NCBI GenBank assembly: GCA_002331385.1
Contig: DCYB01000010.1
Location: 310,001-374,000, forward strand
Source: Comamonadaceae bacterium UBA2121
GTDB lineage: Bacteria; Pseudomonadota; Gammaproteobacteria; Burkholderiales; Burkholderiaceae_C
Direction of reading: 5' to 3'
DNA: 64,000 nt
Shown: in pieces, positions 43,942 to 53,503 of the stretch
How positions within the stretch are numbered: the stretch's first letter is position 1
Layout of the letters: each line of letters begins with the position of its first letter
Translations under genes and position numbers: made by a program
The notes under the pieces: model-generated
Database searches by the model: none
What the model was told of the DNA's origin: nothing
The model's input: only the letters and a program-made list of their open reading frames with translations

Positions 43942-45444
43942 CTAGCGGATGCCCTGCACGTCCATTTCTGCGTAGGGCACGACGCGCGAGCCCTTGATGA
44001 ACTTGTAGCCGAACCAGATCAGCAGGAACAGCGGCAGGCCGATGTAGGTGGCGACCACGCCCACCCAGTCGATGCGGTCGGCAAGAAAGGCTTCGTAGTT
44101 CTGGCCGAGTGTGATGACCAGGCAGAGCACGAATGCGAACACCGGACCGAACGGGAAGGCCGGGGCCAGATAGGGCAACTGCTTCAGATCGAAGTGCTGC
44201 GCTTCGCAGCCTTTGCGGAAGCGGTAGTGGCTGACGGCGATACCGAGCCACGCGACGAAGCCGCACATGCCGGAGAGGTTCAGCAGCCAGATGTAGACGG
44301 CCTTGGGGCTGAAGATATTGGTCAGGAAGCACAGCGCCGCAATGGCGGTGGTGGCCAGCAGCGCCATCAACGGCACGCCGCGCGCATTCACGCGGGCGAA
44401 GAGGGCGGGGGCCATTTTTTGCTCGGCCAGCGCGTACAGCATGCGGGTGGAGGCATACATGCCGGAGTTGCCCGCAGACAGCACCGAGGTGAGCACCACG
44501 GCATTCATCACGGCGGCGGCGGAGAGCAGGCCGGCGCGCTCGAACACCAGCGTGAACGGGCTGACGGCGATGTCGCCCAACTCGTTGCGCAGGAGCTTGG
44601 GATCGGTGTAGGGAATAAGCAGGCCGATGATCAGGATGGCGAACACGTAGAACAGCAGAATGCGCCAGAACACCTTGCGGATGGCACGCGGTACGTTCTT
44701 GGCGGGGTCTTCTGACTCGCCTGCGGCGATGCCGATCAGCTCGGTGCCCTGGAACGAAAAGCCCACCACCATCGCCACGCCGATCAGTGCGGCGAAACCG
44801 CCAGCAAATGGCGCATCGCCGATGGAGAAGTTGGCGACGTTGCCCCAGAGCCCCTCGGGCGCGCCGCCGCGCAGGATGCCGAAGATCATCAGCACGCCAA
44901 TGCCGATGAACACGATGACGGTCACCACCTTGATGGCGGCGAACCAGAACTCTGACTCCCCAAATCCGCGCGCCGACAGTGCATTCAGGCCGAACATGAG
45001 CGCGAGGAACACGGCGCTCCAGAGCACGCCGTTGGTATCGGGAAACCAGTAGGCCATGACGAGCTGTGCGGCCACGAGGTCGACGGCGATGGTCACCGCC
45101 CAGTTGTACCAGTAGTTCCAGCCGAGCGCGAAGCCGAAGCCTTCGTCCACGTACTTGGCGCCATAGGTGGCGAATGAGCCGGACACGGGCATGTGCGAGG
45201 CCATTTCACCCAGACTGGTCATGAGGAAGTACACCATCAGACCGACGACCATGTAGGCCAGCAGTGCGCCGCCGGGGCCGGCCTGCGAGATGGTGGCACC
45301 GGATGCGACGAACAGGCCGGTGCCGATGGAGCCGCCAATGGCGATCATCGACATGTGGCGTGCCTTGAGGGTGCGGCGCAACTGACCGCCGTTGTGGCCG
45401 CCGTTGTTGCTGCCGTTGGAGGAGGGGGAACTGTTGTTGTTCAT
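43942..45444 (-). CDS. Amino acid permease (APC superfamily, AAT type)
   Basis: 500 residues with 12 membrane segments. N-terminal MSMIAIGGSIGTGLFVASG and ISQAGPGGALLAYMVVGLMVYFLMTSLGEMASHMPVSGSF are the amino-acid transporter signature. Closest in pattern to lysine, GABA or aromatic amino-acid permeases (LysP/GabP-like), but the substrate is not clear. Cytoplasmic N-terminus is Asn/Ser/Gly-rich (HMMS absent). Monocistronic, adjacent to a TrpXYZ-like ABC importer. Confidence 0.92.
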   Translation of the reverse strand: MNNNSSPSSNGSNNGGHNGGQLRRTLKARHMSMIAIGGSIGTGLFVASGATISQAGPGGALLAYMVVGLMVYFLMTSLGEMASHMPVSGSFATYGAKYVDEGFGFALGWNYWYNWAVTIAVDLVAAQLVMAYWFPDTNGVLWSAVFLALMFGLNALSARGFGESEFWFAAIKVVTVIVFIGIGVLMIFGILRGGAPEGLWGNVANFSIGDAPFAGGFAALIGVAMVVGFSFQGTELIGIAAGESEDPAKNVPRAIRKVFWRILLFYVFAILIIGLLIPYTDPKLLRNELGDIAVSPFTLVFERAGLLSAAAVMNAVVLTSVLSAGNSGMYASTRMLYALAEQKMAPALFARVNARGVPLMALLATTAIAALCFLTNIFSPKAVYIWLLNLSGMCGFVAWLGIAVSHYRFRKGCEAQHFDLKQLPYLAPAFPFGPVFAFVLCLVITLGQNYEAFLADRIDWVGVVATYIGLPLFLLIWFGYKFIKGSRVVPYAEMDVQGIR

Positions 45445-45550
45445 GTTCTGAGGGACGCGGGGTTTTTTTCAGAATCCCGCAAGCATAAAGCCCGACGGCC
45501 GCGAGGGCACGTCAGGCTTTGGGGGGAGGGCGTGAGCGGATGTCGGGGTG

Positions 45551-46345
45551 TCAGCCGAGTAGCAGGGCGTCGTCGGAGAGTTTTTCGCCGCGCACTTTTT
45601 CGAACATCTGCAGCAGGTCGGGCACGTCCATCTGCGAGCGTTCCGCGCCCGCGACGTCGAGCACCACCTGGCCCTGATGCAACATGACGGTGCGCTGGCC
45701 CACGTCGAGCGCCTGGCGCATGCTGTGCGTGACCATCATGGTGGTGAGCTGGTTTTCCGCAACGATGCGGGCGGTGAGTTGCAGCACGAAATCGGCGGTG
45801 CGCGGATCGAGCGCAGCCGTGTGCTCGTCCAGCAGCAGGATGCGTGAGGGTTGCAGCGCTGCCATCAGCAGGCTCACGGCCTGGCGCTGACCGCCGGAGA
45901 GCAGGCCGATGCGGTCGGTGAGGCGGTTTTCCAGCCCGAGCCCAAGCGTGGAAAGGCGCTCGCGGTACAGGTCGCGGTCGGACTTTTTCACTGCGCTGCG
46001 CAGGCCGCGGCGGGTGCCGCGCTGGTGCGCGAGCGCCATGTTTTCTTCGATGGTCAGGTCTTCGCAAGTGCCGGCCATCGGGTCCTGGAACACGCGCGCG
46101 ACGCGCTGCGAGCGCGACCATACGGGCAGGCGGGTGACGTCCTGATTGTCGATGACGATCTTGCCGGTATCCACGCTCTGGTCGCCGGAGATGGCGTTCA
46201 GGAAGGTGGATTTGCCCGCGCCGTTGGAGCCGATGACGGTGACGAATTGCCCGGCAGGAATGTCCAGCGACATGCCGCGCAGCGCGCGCGTTTCGATGGG
46301 CGTGCCGGGGTTGAATGTGATGTGCAGATCTTGTGCGCTCAGCAT
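45551..46345 (-). CDS. ABC transporter ATP-binding protein
   Basis: 264 residues. Walker A GSNGAGKST, Q-loop, signature LLSGGQRQAVSLLMA and Walker B RILLLDEHTAAL (with His after DE, not the usual P). Third gene of an operon with permease and binding protein of the TrpXYZ or BMP-like DUF534 type, so it powers uptake of an aromatic amino acid or related ligand. Its ATG follows the permease stop by 37 bases. Confidence 0.93.
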   Translation of the reverse strand: MLSAQDLHITFNPGTPIETRALRGMSLDIPAGQFVTVIGSNGAGKSTFLNAISGDQSVDTGKIVIDNQDVTRLPVWSRSQRVARVFQDPMAGTCEDLTIEENMALAHQRGTRRGLRSAVKKSDRDLYRERLSTLGLGLENRLTDRIGLLSGGQRQAVSLLMAALQPSRILLLDEHTAALDPRTADFVLQLTARIVAENQLTTMMVTHSMRQALDVGQRTVMLHQGQVVLDVAGAERSQMDVPDLLQMFEKVRGEKLSDDALLLG

Positions 46346-46382
46346 CGGGGTCTTTCCTTGGAGTCTTGCAGTGCGCAGGGCA

Positions 46383-47270
46383 TCAGGTGCGGCGCGAGGC
46401 CAGCTTGCGCTTGAGCTGCGGAATCACCAGGGCGATGGTCACGAGCACGGCGGTCACCAGATTCAGGTCCTGGGCTTTCAGGCCGATGAAGTCACTGTTG
46501 AGCGCGAGTGCAATGAAGAATCGGTAGACGATGGCGCCAATGATGACGGCCAGCGTCGCCAGCACCAGCTTGCGCGAGGGCAGGATGCTCTCGCCCACGA
46601 TCACGGCGGCCAGTCCGATCACGATGGTGCCAATGCCCATGGAGATGTCGGAGCCGCCCTGGGTTTGTGCAAACAGCGCACCGGCCAGTGCCACGAGCGC
46701 GTTCGACACGGCCATGCCCAGCAGGATCATGGCGCCGGTGTTGATGCCCTGGGCGCGTGCCATGCGGGCGTTGGAGCCGGTGGAGCGAATGGCCAGACCG
46801 CGCTCGGTGGAGAAGAACCAGTCCATGAACAACTTGGCGATGACCACGATGACGATCAGGATCAGCGGGCGCGACCAGAAGTCGGGCAGGTTGGCGGGCT
46901 GCAGGATGGTGAAGACGGTGTCGTCGTTGATCAGCGGAATGTTCGGGCCGCCCATGATGCGCAGGTTGACCGAGTACAGCGCGATCATCATCAGGATGGA
47001 GGCCAGCAGGTCCATGATCTTCAGGCGCACGTTCAACCAGCCGGTAACCATGCCCGCCACGGCACCCGCGGCGGTGGCGGCGATGGTGGCGATGAAGGGA
47101 TTGACGCCGGAAGAAATCATCACGGCGCAGACAGCGCCGCCCAGCGGAAAACTGCCGTCCACTGTCAGGTCGGGAAAACGCAGCAGGCGAAAAGAGATGA
47201 AGACACCCAGTGCAACCAGACTGAAGATCAGTCCAATCTCAAGAGCGCCCAGCAGGGAAAAAAGTGACAT
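46383..47270 (-). CDS. ABC transporter permease
   Basis: 295 residues, eight to nine hydrophobic segments, branched-chain-type permease fold (LRFPDLTVDGSFPLGGAVCAV, MDLLASILMMIALYSVNLRIMGGPNIPLI). N-terminal LLGALEIGLIFSLVALGVFISFRLL is typical of TrpY/YcjP-like permeases that partner DUF534 binding proteins. Lies 107 bases after the binding-protein gene and just before the ATPase gene. Confidence 0.92.
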   Translation of the reverse strand: MSLFSLLGALEIGLIFSLVALGVFISFRLLRFPDLTVDGSFPLGGAVCAVMISSGVNPFIATIAATAAGAVAGMVTGWLNVRLKIMDLLASILMMIALYSVNLRIMGGPNIPLINDDTVFTILQPANLPDFWSRPLILIVIVVIAKLFMDWFFSTERGLAIRSTGSNARMARAQGINTGAMILLGMAVSNALVALAGALFAQTQGGSDISMGIGTIVIGLAAVIVGESILPSRKLVLATLAVIIGAIVYRFFIALALNSDFIGLKAQDLNLVTAVLVTIALVIPQLKRKLASRRT

Positions 47271-47377
47271 GACAGTCGCGGCTAAAAAACAAAGCAGGAG
47301 CGGTGGGGATGCACGGCTCCTGCGTGGGTGGTGCCGCAGTCAGCGCAAGGGGGTGCAGGACTGCGGCGAAGGGAAGA

Positions 47378-48346
47378 TCACTTCACCACTTCGGCAGCGG
47401 ATTTGATCAGCTCGTCGGACAGCTTCACGCCCTGCTTTTCGGCCGCACCCGGGTTCACGTAGAGCTCGGTCTTGTTGCTGACTTCGGGCTTGATGGTGCC
47501 GGGCTTGTCGCCCTTGAGAATGCGCAGGACCATCTGGCCGGTCTGCATGCCCAGGTCCTTGTAGTTCACGCCGAGGGCCGCAATCGCGCCGCGCTTGACG
47601 GAGTCGGTGTCGGAGGCCACCAGCGGCAGCTTGGCGTCCTGGCCCACCTTCACGAGCGATTCGTAGGCCGACACCACGTTGTTGTCGGTGTTGGTGTAGA
47701 TCACGTCGACCTTGCCGATCAGGCTGCGTGCGGCGCTGCCCACGTCCACGGAGCGCGGAGCGGAGGCTTCCACCAGCGTCATGCCCATCTTGGGCAGCAG
47801 CTCCTTGAGCTGCTTGACGACCACGACGGAGTTGGCTTCGCCGGGGTTGTAGACCATGCCCACGCGCTTGGCGTTGGGCACGACCTTCTTGATCAGCTCG
47901 ACCTGTGGCTCCAGCTTGAGCAGGTCGGACACGCCGGTCACATTGGTGCCCGAGGGCTCCCAGCTCTTGACCAGCTTGGCGGCGACCGGGTCTGTCACGG
48001 CGGAGAACACCACGGGCACGTCCTTGGTGGCGGCCACCACGGCTTGTGCGGACGGTGTGGCGATGGCGACGATGGCGTCAGGCTTGTCGCCCACGAACTT
48101 GCGCGCGATTTGCGCTGCCGTGCCGGTATTGCCCTGTGCACTCTGGTATTGCCACTTGAGGTTCTTGCCTTCTTCGTAGCCTGCAGCCTTGAGGCTCTCC
48201 TTCACGCCGTCGCGGATGGCGTCGAGCGCCGGGTGCTCCACGATGGCGGTGACAGCGACCGACTTGGTCTGTGCCATTGCCACAGGTGTGAGGGAGGCCA
48301 TGGCCAGCGCCAGTGCGCCAAGAGGTGCCCAGGACAAGTTTTTCAT
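47378..48346 (-). CDS. ABC transporter substrate-binding protein (TrpX/DUF534-like)
   Basis: 322 residues with a signal peptide (MKNLSWAPLGALALAMASLTPVAMA, cleavage before QTKS). The DUF534 pattern is evident: VTAIVEHPALDAIRDGVKESLKAAGYEEGKN, PVVFSAVTDPVAAKLVKS, GVSDLLKLEPQVELIKKVVPNAKRVGMVYNPGEANS. In other bacteria such proteins (TrpX) bind tryptophan or tyrosine. First gene of the three-gene operon. ATG 48346 was selected as the signal peptide start. Confidence 0.92.
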   Translation of the reverse strand: MKNLSWAPLGALALAMASLTPVAMAQTKSVAVTAIVEHPALDAIRDGVKESLKAAGYEEGKNLKWQYQSAQGNTGTAAQIARKFVGDKPDAIVAIATPSAQAVVAATKDVPVVFSAVTDPVAAKLVKSWEPSGTNVTGVSDLLKLEPQVELIKKVVPNAKRVGMVYNPGEANSVVVVKQLKELLPKMGMTLVEASAPRSVDVGSAARSLIGKVDVIYTNTDNNVVSAYESLVKVGQDAKLPLVASDTDSVKRGAIAALGVNYKDLGMQTGQMVLRILKGDKPGTIKPEVSNKTELYVNPGAAEKQGVKLSDELIKSAAEVVK

Positions 48347-48633
48347 TCTCGATGATCTCCAGTAGGAAAGTTGGTAATTCCTGAATTGTTCGCTCAGTTC
48401 GCTGAACACCCGTTTACGCATGACAGCCAATGGTGATTGCTGCCGTGCCAATCGTTTGGGTGGTGACGAGGCCCCGCGTGTAAGCGATTGTTCATGTCGG
48501 CGCAAGCCCGAAGTCTACAGCCTGTCAAACTGTGCGTGAGTATGCGCTGTTCAACGCGCTCTCGAAACTGTGTGTTTACCCGGATATTGGCATTTTTTAT
48601 GATGCCCGCTTGCGAAAGGCGCTTGATTCCTGT

Positions 48634-48678
48634 CCTTAAAAAGAAACAGCACAGGTGCCCCACGGACACTTGTGCTGT
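48634..48678 (-). terminator. Terminator of the ETF-QO gene
   Basis: On the minus strand, ACAGCACAAGTG pairs with CACCTGTGCTGT around a short loop and is followed by TTTCTTTTTAAGG. It lies 21 bases after the ETF-ubiquinone oxidoreductase stop. The remaining gap 48347-48633 should contain the promoter of the ABC operon; no clear boxes were seen. Confidence 0.85.
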
Positions 48679-48698
48679 CGCGCGGCCCGGACGCGGAA

Positions 48699-50405
48699 TT
48701 ACATGCCGGAATAGTTCGGTCCGCCGCCGCCTTCCGGAGTCACCCAGACGATGTTTTGCGTCGGGTCCTTGATGTCACAGGTCTTGCAGTGCACGCAGTT
48801 CTGCGCGTTGATCTGCAGGCGCTCGGCATTGCCGCCCTTGGTTTCGTCGGGCACGAATTCGTACACGCCGGCAGGGCAGTAGCGCTGCTCTGGCCCGGCA
48901 AACTTGGCCAGATTGATGTTCACCGGCACGCTCGGGTCCTTGAGCGTCAGGTGGGCAGGCTGGTCTTCCGAGTGGTTGGTGTTGCTGATGAACACGCTGG
49001 AGAGGCGATCGAACGTCAGCTTGCCGTCTGGCTTCGGATACTCGATCGGCTTGCACTCGGCGGCGGGCTTCAGGTAGGCGTAGTCCGGCTTATCGCGGTG
49101 CACCGTCCATGGGATGTGGCCCTTGAGCACGAATTGCTCGATGCCGTTCATCACCGTGGCCGTGGTCAGGCCCTTCTTGAACCATGCCTTGAAGTTGCGC
49201 GACTTGTTGAGTTCGGTATAGAGCCAGCTCTTCTCGAACGCCTCGGGGTAGGCGGTGAGTTCGTCACCCTGGCGACCCGCGATGATCGCGTCGAACGCGG
49301 CATCGGCGGCCAGCATGCCGGTCTTGATGGCGGCGTGGCTGCCCTTGATGCGGCTGACGTTGAGGAAGCCCGCATCGCAGCCCACGAGCGCACCGCCCGG
49401 GAAGACGCACTTGGGCAGGCTCATCAGGCCGCCTGCCGTGATGGCACGCGCGCCGTAGCTCAGGCGCTTGGCGGGCTTGATGCCCTTGGACTCGTCGCCC
49501 TCAAGGTAGTAGCGGATGTTCGGGTGCGTCTTCCAGCGCTGCATCTCCTCGAATGGCGAGAGATACGGGTTGGTGTAGTCGAGGCCGGTGATGAAGCCCA
49601 GCGTGACCTTGTTGTCCTCCATGTGATAGAGGAAGGCGCCGCCGTAGGTGTTGTTGTCCATGGGCCAGCCAGCCGTGTGTAGCACGAAGCCGGGCTGGTG
49701 GCGCTTGGGGTCGATCTCCCACAGCTCCTTGATGCCGATGCCGTAGGTTTGCGGATCGCGGCCTTCGTCAAGCTTGAATTGGGCGATCAGTTGCTTGCCC
49801 AGATTGCCGCGTGCGCCTTCGGCAAAGATGGTGTATTTGCCATGCAGTTCCATGCCGAGCTGGAACTCGCTGGTGGGCTCGCCATTCTTGCCCACGCCCA
49901 TGTTGCCGGTGGCCACGCCCTTGACGGAGCCGTCTTCGTTGTACACCACCTCGGCAGCGGCAAAGCCGGGGAAAATTTCCACGCCGAGTTCTTCGGCCTG
50001 TTGCGCCATCCAGCGCACCACGTTGCCAAGGCTGATGATGTAGTTGCCGTGGTTCTGGAAGCACGCGGGCAACAGCATGTTGGGCGTGCGGAACGAGCCT
50101 TTTTCGGACAGGAAGACCATCGCGTCGTCGGTGACGGGCTGGTTCAGCGGAGCGCCTTTTTCCTTCCAGTCGGGAATCAGCTCGGTGAGTGCGCGCGGGT
50201 CCATGATCGCGCCAGAGAGAATGTGTGCGCCCGGCTCGGAGCCTTTTTCGAGCACGACGACGGAAATCTCCTTGTCTTGCTGGGCGGCCAGCTGTTTGAG
50301 TCGGATCGCCGTCGCGAGGCCGCCAGGGCCAGCGCCGACAATCACTACGTCATATTCCATGGCCTCTCGTGGGCCGTATTGGGCGAGGATTTCGTCGTTC
50401 GTCAT
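48699..50405 (-). CDS. Electron transfer flavoprotein-ubiquinone oxidoreductase
   Basis: 568 residues. Carries electrons from ETF (acyl-CoA and amine dehydrogenases) to the quinone pool at the inner membrane. FAD-binding VVIVGAGPGGLATAIRLKQ at the N-terminus, and a 4Fe-4S ferredoxin segment (NCVHCKTCDIKDP, with a further Cys in YCPAGVYE) at the C-terminus. ATG 50405 (MTNDEIL) starts just ahead of the FAD motif; 28 upstream codons are not conserved. Monocistronic. Confidence 0.96.
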   Translation of the reverse strand: MTNDEILAQYGPREAMEYDVVIVGAGPGGLATAIRLKQLAAQQDKEISVVVLEKGSEPGAHILSGAIMDPRALTELIPDWKEKGAPLNQPVTDDAMVFLSEKGSFRTPNMLLPACFQNHGNYIISLGNVVRWMAQQAEELGVEIFPGFAAAEVVYNEDGSVKGVATGNMGVGKNGEPTSEFQLGMELHGKYTIFAEGARGNLGKQLIAQFKLDEGRDPQTYGIGIKELWEIDPKRHQPGFVLHTAGWPMDNNTYGGAFLYHMEDNKVTLGFITGLDYTNPYLSPFEEMQRWKTHPNIRYYLEGDESKGIKPAKRLSYGARAITAGGLMSLPKCVFPGGALVGCDAGFLNVSRIKGSHAAIKTGMLAADAAFDAIIAGRQGDELTAYPEAFEKSWLYTELNKSRNFKAWFKKGLTTATVMNGIEQFVLKGHIPWTVHRDKPDYAYLKPAAECKPIEYPKPDGKLTFDRLSSVFISNTNHSEDQPAHLTLKDPSVPVNINLAKFAGPEQRYCPAGVYEFVPDETKGGNAERLQINAQNCVHCKTCDIKDPTQNIVWVTPEGGGGPNYSGM

Positions 50406-50531
50406 GGGTGTCTCTTTTGCTGCGTAAATAGAAATAGTAGCCGCGACGCAACTCCCTCCAACGCCGGGCAATCCATTGATTGTATTCATGACGCGCCAAG
50501 CGGCGCGTGCCCGGAACGCATTTCTGCAGGA

Positions 50532-51908
50532 CTAATTGTCTTGTAGGTGACTTTTGAACACCAATCTGGCTTCGAATCCACGGGTATTTCCGGGCAAGGG
50601 AGAGGTCAGGATCAGGTCGGCATCGTGCTTTTGCGCGATGCTGGTGACAATCGACAGTCCCAGCCCGTAGCCCGCGCGCTGCGCACTCTGGCGCACGTGG
50701 CGTTCTTGCAGGTGTTTGAGCTTGTCCGGGGGCACGCCGGGGCCGTTGTCGCGCACGGCGATCTCACTGCCCGGGCCGACGTGGATTTCCACCGTTCCGT
50801 TGCCCGAGTAAGCCAGTGCGTTTTCCGTCAGATTGCGCAGCGCTATCGCCAGCGCGTCGAAGTCGCCACGGCAGGTGGGCGGCGGAGCGGCGGGGTCGGA
50901 CGATGCCGGTGTGATGAGTTCGAGGCGATCGGCAGCGGCGTCGTCCATCCAGAATTCGCGCGCCACAGTTGTGGCCAGTTGCACCAGATCGACACTGTCC
51001 CGCGTGAACGGCGCAGACGACTCGGCGCGCGACAGTTGGAGCAGCTTTTCGGTGCGCTGGCTGAGGGTTTGCAGCGATGCAATGGCGGCTTCCACGTCCG
51101 AGCGCGATAGTCCGTGTTCGAGCGCGGTTTGCAGGCGCAATCGTGCGGCGGTGAGTGGGGTGCGCAGTTCGTGCGCGGCGTTGGCGGCGAGGGCGCGCTC
51201 CACATCCAGTGCTTGCGACAGTCGCCCGAGCAGGCGGTTCACATGGTCCTGCACTTGCGCAATCTCGCGTGGCGGCACGTCGAGCTGGATGGGCTCCAAC
51301 TGGCGTCCGTCGCGCAGGCCGATTTCTTGCGAGAGCGTCTCCAGCACGCGCAACTCTTTCTTCGCGTTGCGCCGCAGCAGCAGGGCGATCACGGGCAGCA
51401 GGATGAGGAAGGGCACGATCAACCCGAGCAGGGTGCGGTTCACCGTTTCGCGCCGTTCGTCCAGCGGATCGGCCACCTGCATATAGATGCCGCGCTTGGG
51501 GTGGCGCAAGGTGTAGACGCGCCATTGCCGGTTGCTTTCAAACCCGGTGGACAGGGCCACGTCGAACATGTCGTCGCGCGCCTCGGCAGAGCGGGCCAGC
51601 ACCCTGGATTGCGGCGTCACGAGGCGGTACAGCACTTCGGCATCGCCAAACGAGCCGGGCGACGGAATGACGAGCGGCTCCCTGGGCGGTTGCGCCGGGG
51701 CGTGCGCCAGCGCTTGCGCTTCGTCCAGATGCTCCAGCGCGATGTCGAACATGCGGTGGGAGATCTCCACCAGTTCGTTGTCGAAGTTGTAGTTGATTTC
51801 CTCGCCCACGTACCAGACCACGGCCAGCAGGCACAACAGCCAGACCGTTGCCATCCAGAAGATCAGCCTGCGCGTGAGCCTGCCGGCAAGGCTGATGGTG
51901 CGGCTCAC
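50532..51908 (-). CDS. Sensor histidine kinase (QseC/PmrB-like)
   Basis: 458 residues. Two membrane helices flank a periplasmic domain (first helix LIFWMATVWLLCLLAVVWYV, second LLGLIVPFLILLPVIALLL), then HAMP-like linker, H-box ALAANAAHELRTPLTAARL with the phosphorylated His, and ATPase G-boxes (DNGPGVPPDKL, GYGLGLSIV). Start is GTG 51908, overlapping the regulator stop (GTGA). Faces PAP2 and eptA genes across the regulator; likely a PmrB-type sensor of envelope stress. Confidence 0.93.
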   Translation of the reverse strand: MSRTISLAGRLTRRLIFWMATVWLLCLLAVVWYVGEEINYNFDNELVEISHRMFDIALEHLDEAQALAHAPAQPPREPLVIPSPGSFGDAEVLYRLVTPQSRVLARSAEARDDMFDVALSTGFESNRQWRVYTLRHPKRGIYMQVADPLDERRETVNRTLLGLIVPFLILLPVIALLLRRNAKKELRVLETLSQEIGLRDGRQLEPIQLDVPPREIAQVQDHVNRLLGRLSQALDVERALAANAAHELRTPLTAARLRLQTALEHGLSRSDVEAAIASLQTLSQRTEKLLQLSRAESSAPFTRDSVDLVQLATTVAREFWMDDAAADRLELITPASSDPAAPPPTCRGDFDALAIALRNLTENALAYSGNGTVEIHVGPGSEIAVRDNGPGVPPDKLKHLQERHVRQSAQRAGYGLGLSIVTSIAQKHDADLILTSPLPGNTRGFEARLVFKSHLQDN

Positions 51909-52585
51909 GGTGCGCCGCTTTCGGTGGGCGAGTGCGCCAGGCGGTAGCCCGTTCCGCGCACGGTTTCGATGTGCTCGCGCCCCAGCTTGCGGCGCAGACG
52001 GCTGATGAACACTTCCAGCGTATTGCTGTCGGTGGAGTTGTCGAAGCTGTAGAGCGCATCCTGCAGGCGCTCGCGCGAGTGGTTGCGATCGGGCCGGTTG
52101 GCCATCACGCGCAGCAGTGCCCATTCTTTCGGCGTGAGCGGTATGGGCACGCCGGCGCGCCGCACCTGTTCTTGCGACAGGTCGATCTGCAGATCGCCCA
52201 GCACCAGAACGGGGGTCGCTTCGGCGCTGCGGCGGCGCTCCACGGCGCGCAGACGCGCCATCAATTCGGCAGGGTCGTAGGGCTTAACAAGATAGTCATC
52301 CGCGCCTGCATCGAGGCCGGTGATGCGGTCGCTGACCTGATCCCTGGCGGTTAGCACGATGACGATGGGCCGGTCCTTGAGCGCGCGCACGTTGGGCAGC
52401 AGGGAGAGGCCATCGCCATCCGGCAGATGCAGATCGAGCAGCACGGCGGCGTATTGCGTGGTCTTGAGCGCCGCGCGTGCCTGCGACAGATTGGGCACGG
52501 CGTCCACGACATAGGCCTTGGCATGCAGGTAGCCGCACACGGCGTCACTGAGCGCGGGGTCGTCTTCAACAAGCAGAACACGCAT
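51905..52585 (-). CDS. OmpR-family response regulator
   Basis: 226 residues. Receiver domain with phospho-acceptor Asp in AVLLDLHLPDGDG (about residue 51), conserved Lys in DYLVKPYDPAEL, and a winged-helix C-terminal DNA-binding domain (VRRAGVPIPLTPKEWALLRVMA). Co-transcribed with the kinase through a 4-base overlap. Its start faces the PAP2 gene across 177 bases containing an 11-bp-spaced direct repeat that suits an OmpR-family dimer. Confidence 0.94.
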   Translation of the reverse strand: MRVLLVEDDPALSDAVCGYLHAKAYVVDAVPNLSQARAALKTTQYAAVLLDLHLPDGDGLSLLPNVRALKDRPIVIVLTARDQVSDRITGLDAGADDYLVKPYDPAELMARLRAVERRRSAEATPVLVLGDLQIDLSQEQVRRAGVPIPLTPKEWALLRVMANRPDRNHSRERLQDALYSFDNSTDSNTLEVFISRLRRKLGREHIETVRGTGYRLAHSPTESGAP

Positions 52586-52656
52586 GGCGGTGGTCGTTCG
52601 GGGTGACTGGCATGCGGCTAAGTGTAGGGGACTTGGGGGAACTTGGAGCCGCTTTC

Positions 52657-52674
52657 CGTTCAGCCATCGTTCAG
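52657..52674. promoter_or_regulatory. Putative response-regulator box
   Basis: CGTTCAGCCATCGTTCAG: two CGTTCAG half-sites with an 11-bp period, the spacing used by OmpR/PmrA-type dimers. It is about 90 bases before the PAP2 start in the gap shared with the divergent regulator gene. Confidence 0.5.
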
Positions 52675-52762
52675 GTGCGGGCCATAGCCTTACGCAATTG
52701 TCTGTTCTTTCGCGCGCAAGGGCTGGAGTGCCACGGCGGCCTTCTCTTCGCGCTGGTTGTTG

Positions 52763-53503
52763 ATGTCTTCATGGACCTTTCGCCGTTTGTGCGGCGTGAC
52801 GCTCGTTTCGCTGTTGCTACTGGCCGCCTGGGATCTGTCCGGGCTGGACGTGCCTCTGGCACACCTGGTGGGCAATCCACACGGATTTCCCTTACGCAGC
52901 CAGCACGCCTTTGTCCTTGTGATGCACGAATTTCCGCGCACCCTGAGCAGCCTGCTGGTGTTGGGCCTCTTGGTGGGCATTGTGCGGCCGTGGAGTTTTC
53001 TGCAGCGTCTCACACGCGCCGAGCGCGCGCAGTTGGCGCTGTCGGTGGTGGGGGCGATGTTGCTGGTGACCGCATTCAAAAAGATGAACACCACCAGTTG
53101 CCCTTGGGATCTGGCCGAGTTTGGTGGGTCTGCACGGTATGTGTCGCACTGGCTATGGGGTGTACATGACGGCGGCCCTGGCCACTGCTTTCCTGCCGGA
53201 CATGCATCGTCGGCATTCGGTTTTTTGGCGGGCTGGTTTGTGATTCGCCGCGCCGCGCCCGATCTGTCGCGCCGTTGGCTGCTGCTGTCGCTGGCGTTCG
53301 GGTTGTTTCTCGGCCTAGGGCAGCAATTGCGCGGCGCGCATTACATGAGCCACACGCTCTGGACTGCCTTTACCTGTTGGACCTTCGGCCTGCTGCTGGA
53401 CGCTGCCCTTACGCTGCGCGCGCGGCATCGCGTTGCGGCTTCCTCCCACTCGCCCATCACTGCGGTATCTGCCGCCTCTGTATCCCGCCCCGAACTTTCA
53501 TGA
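52763..53503 (+). CDS. PAP2-family phosphatase (lipid A/undecaprenyl type)
   Basis: 246 residues, about six membrane helices. PAP2 motif elements: KKMNTTSCPWDL, PGHCFPAGHASSAFGF (motif 2 with His) and RGAHYMSHTLWTAFTCW (motif 3 with His). Likely a membrane phosphatase of undecaprenyl pyrophosphate or lipid A, which can supply or remodel substrate for the next gene. ATG 52763 chosen over two upstream TTGs. Overlaps eptA by four bases (ATGA). Confidence 0.9.
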   Translation: MSSWTFRRLCGVTLVSLLLLAAWDLSGLDVPLAHLVGNPHGFPLRSQHAFVLVMHEFPRTLSSLLVLGLLVGIVRPWSFLQRLTRAERAQLALSVVGAMLLVTAFKKMNTTSCPWDLAEFGGSARYVSHWLWGVHDGGPGHCFPAGHASSAFGFLAGWFVIRRAAPDLSRRWLLLSLAFGLFLGLGQQLRGAHYMSHTLWTAFTCWTFGLLLDAALTLRARHRVAASSHSPITAVSAASVSRPELS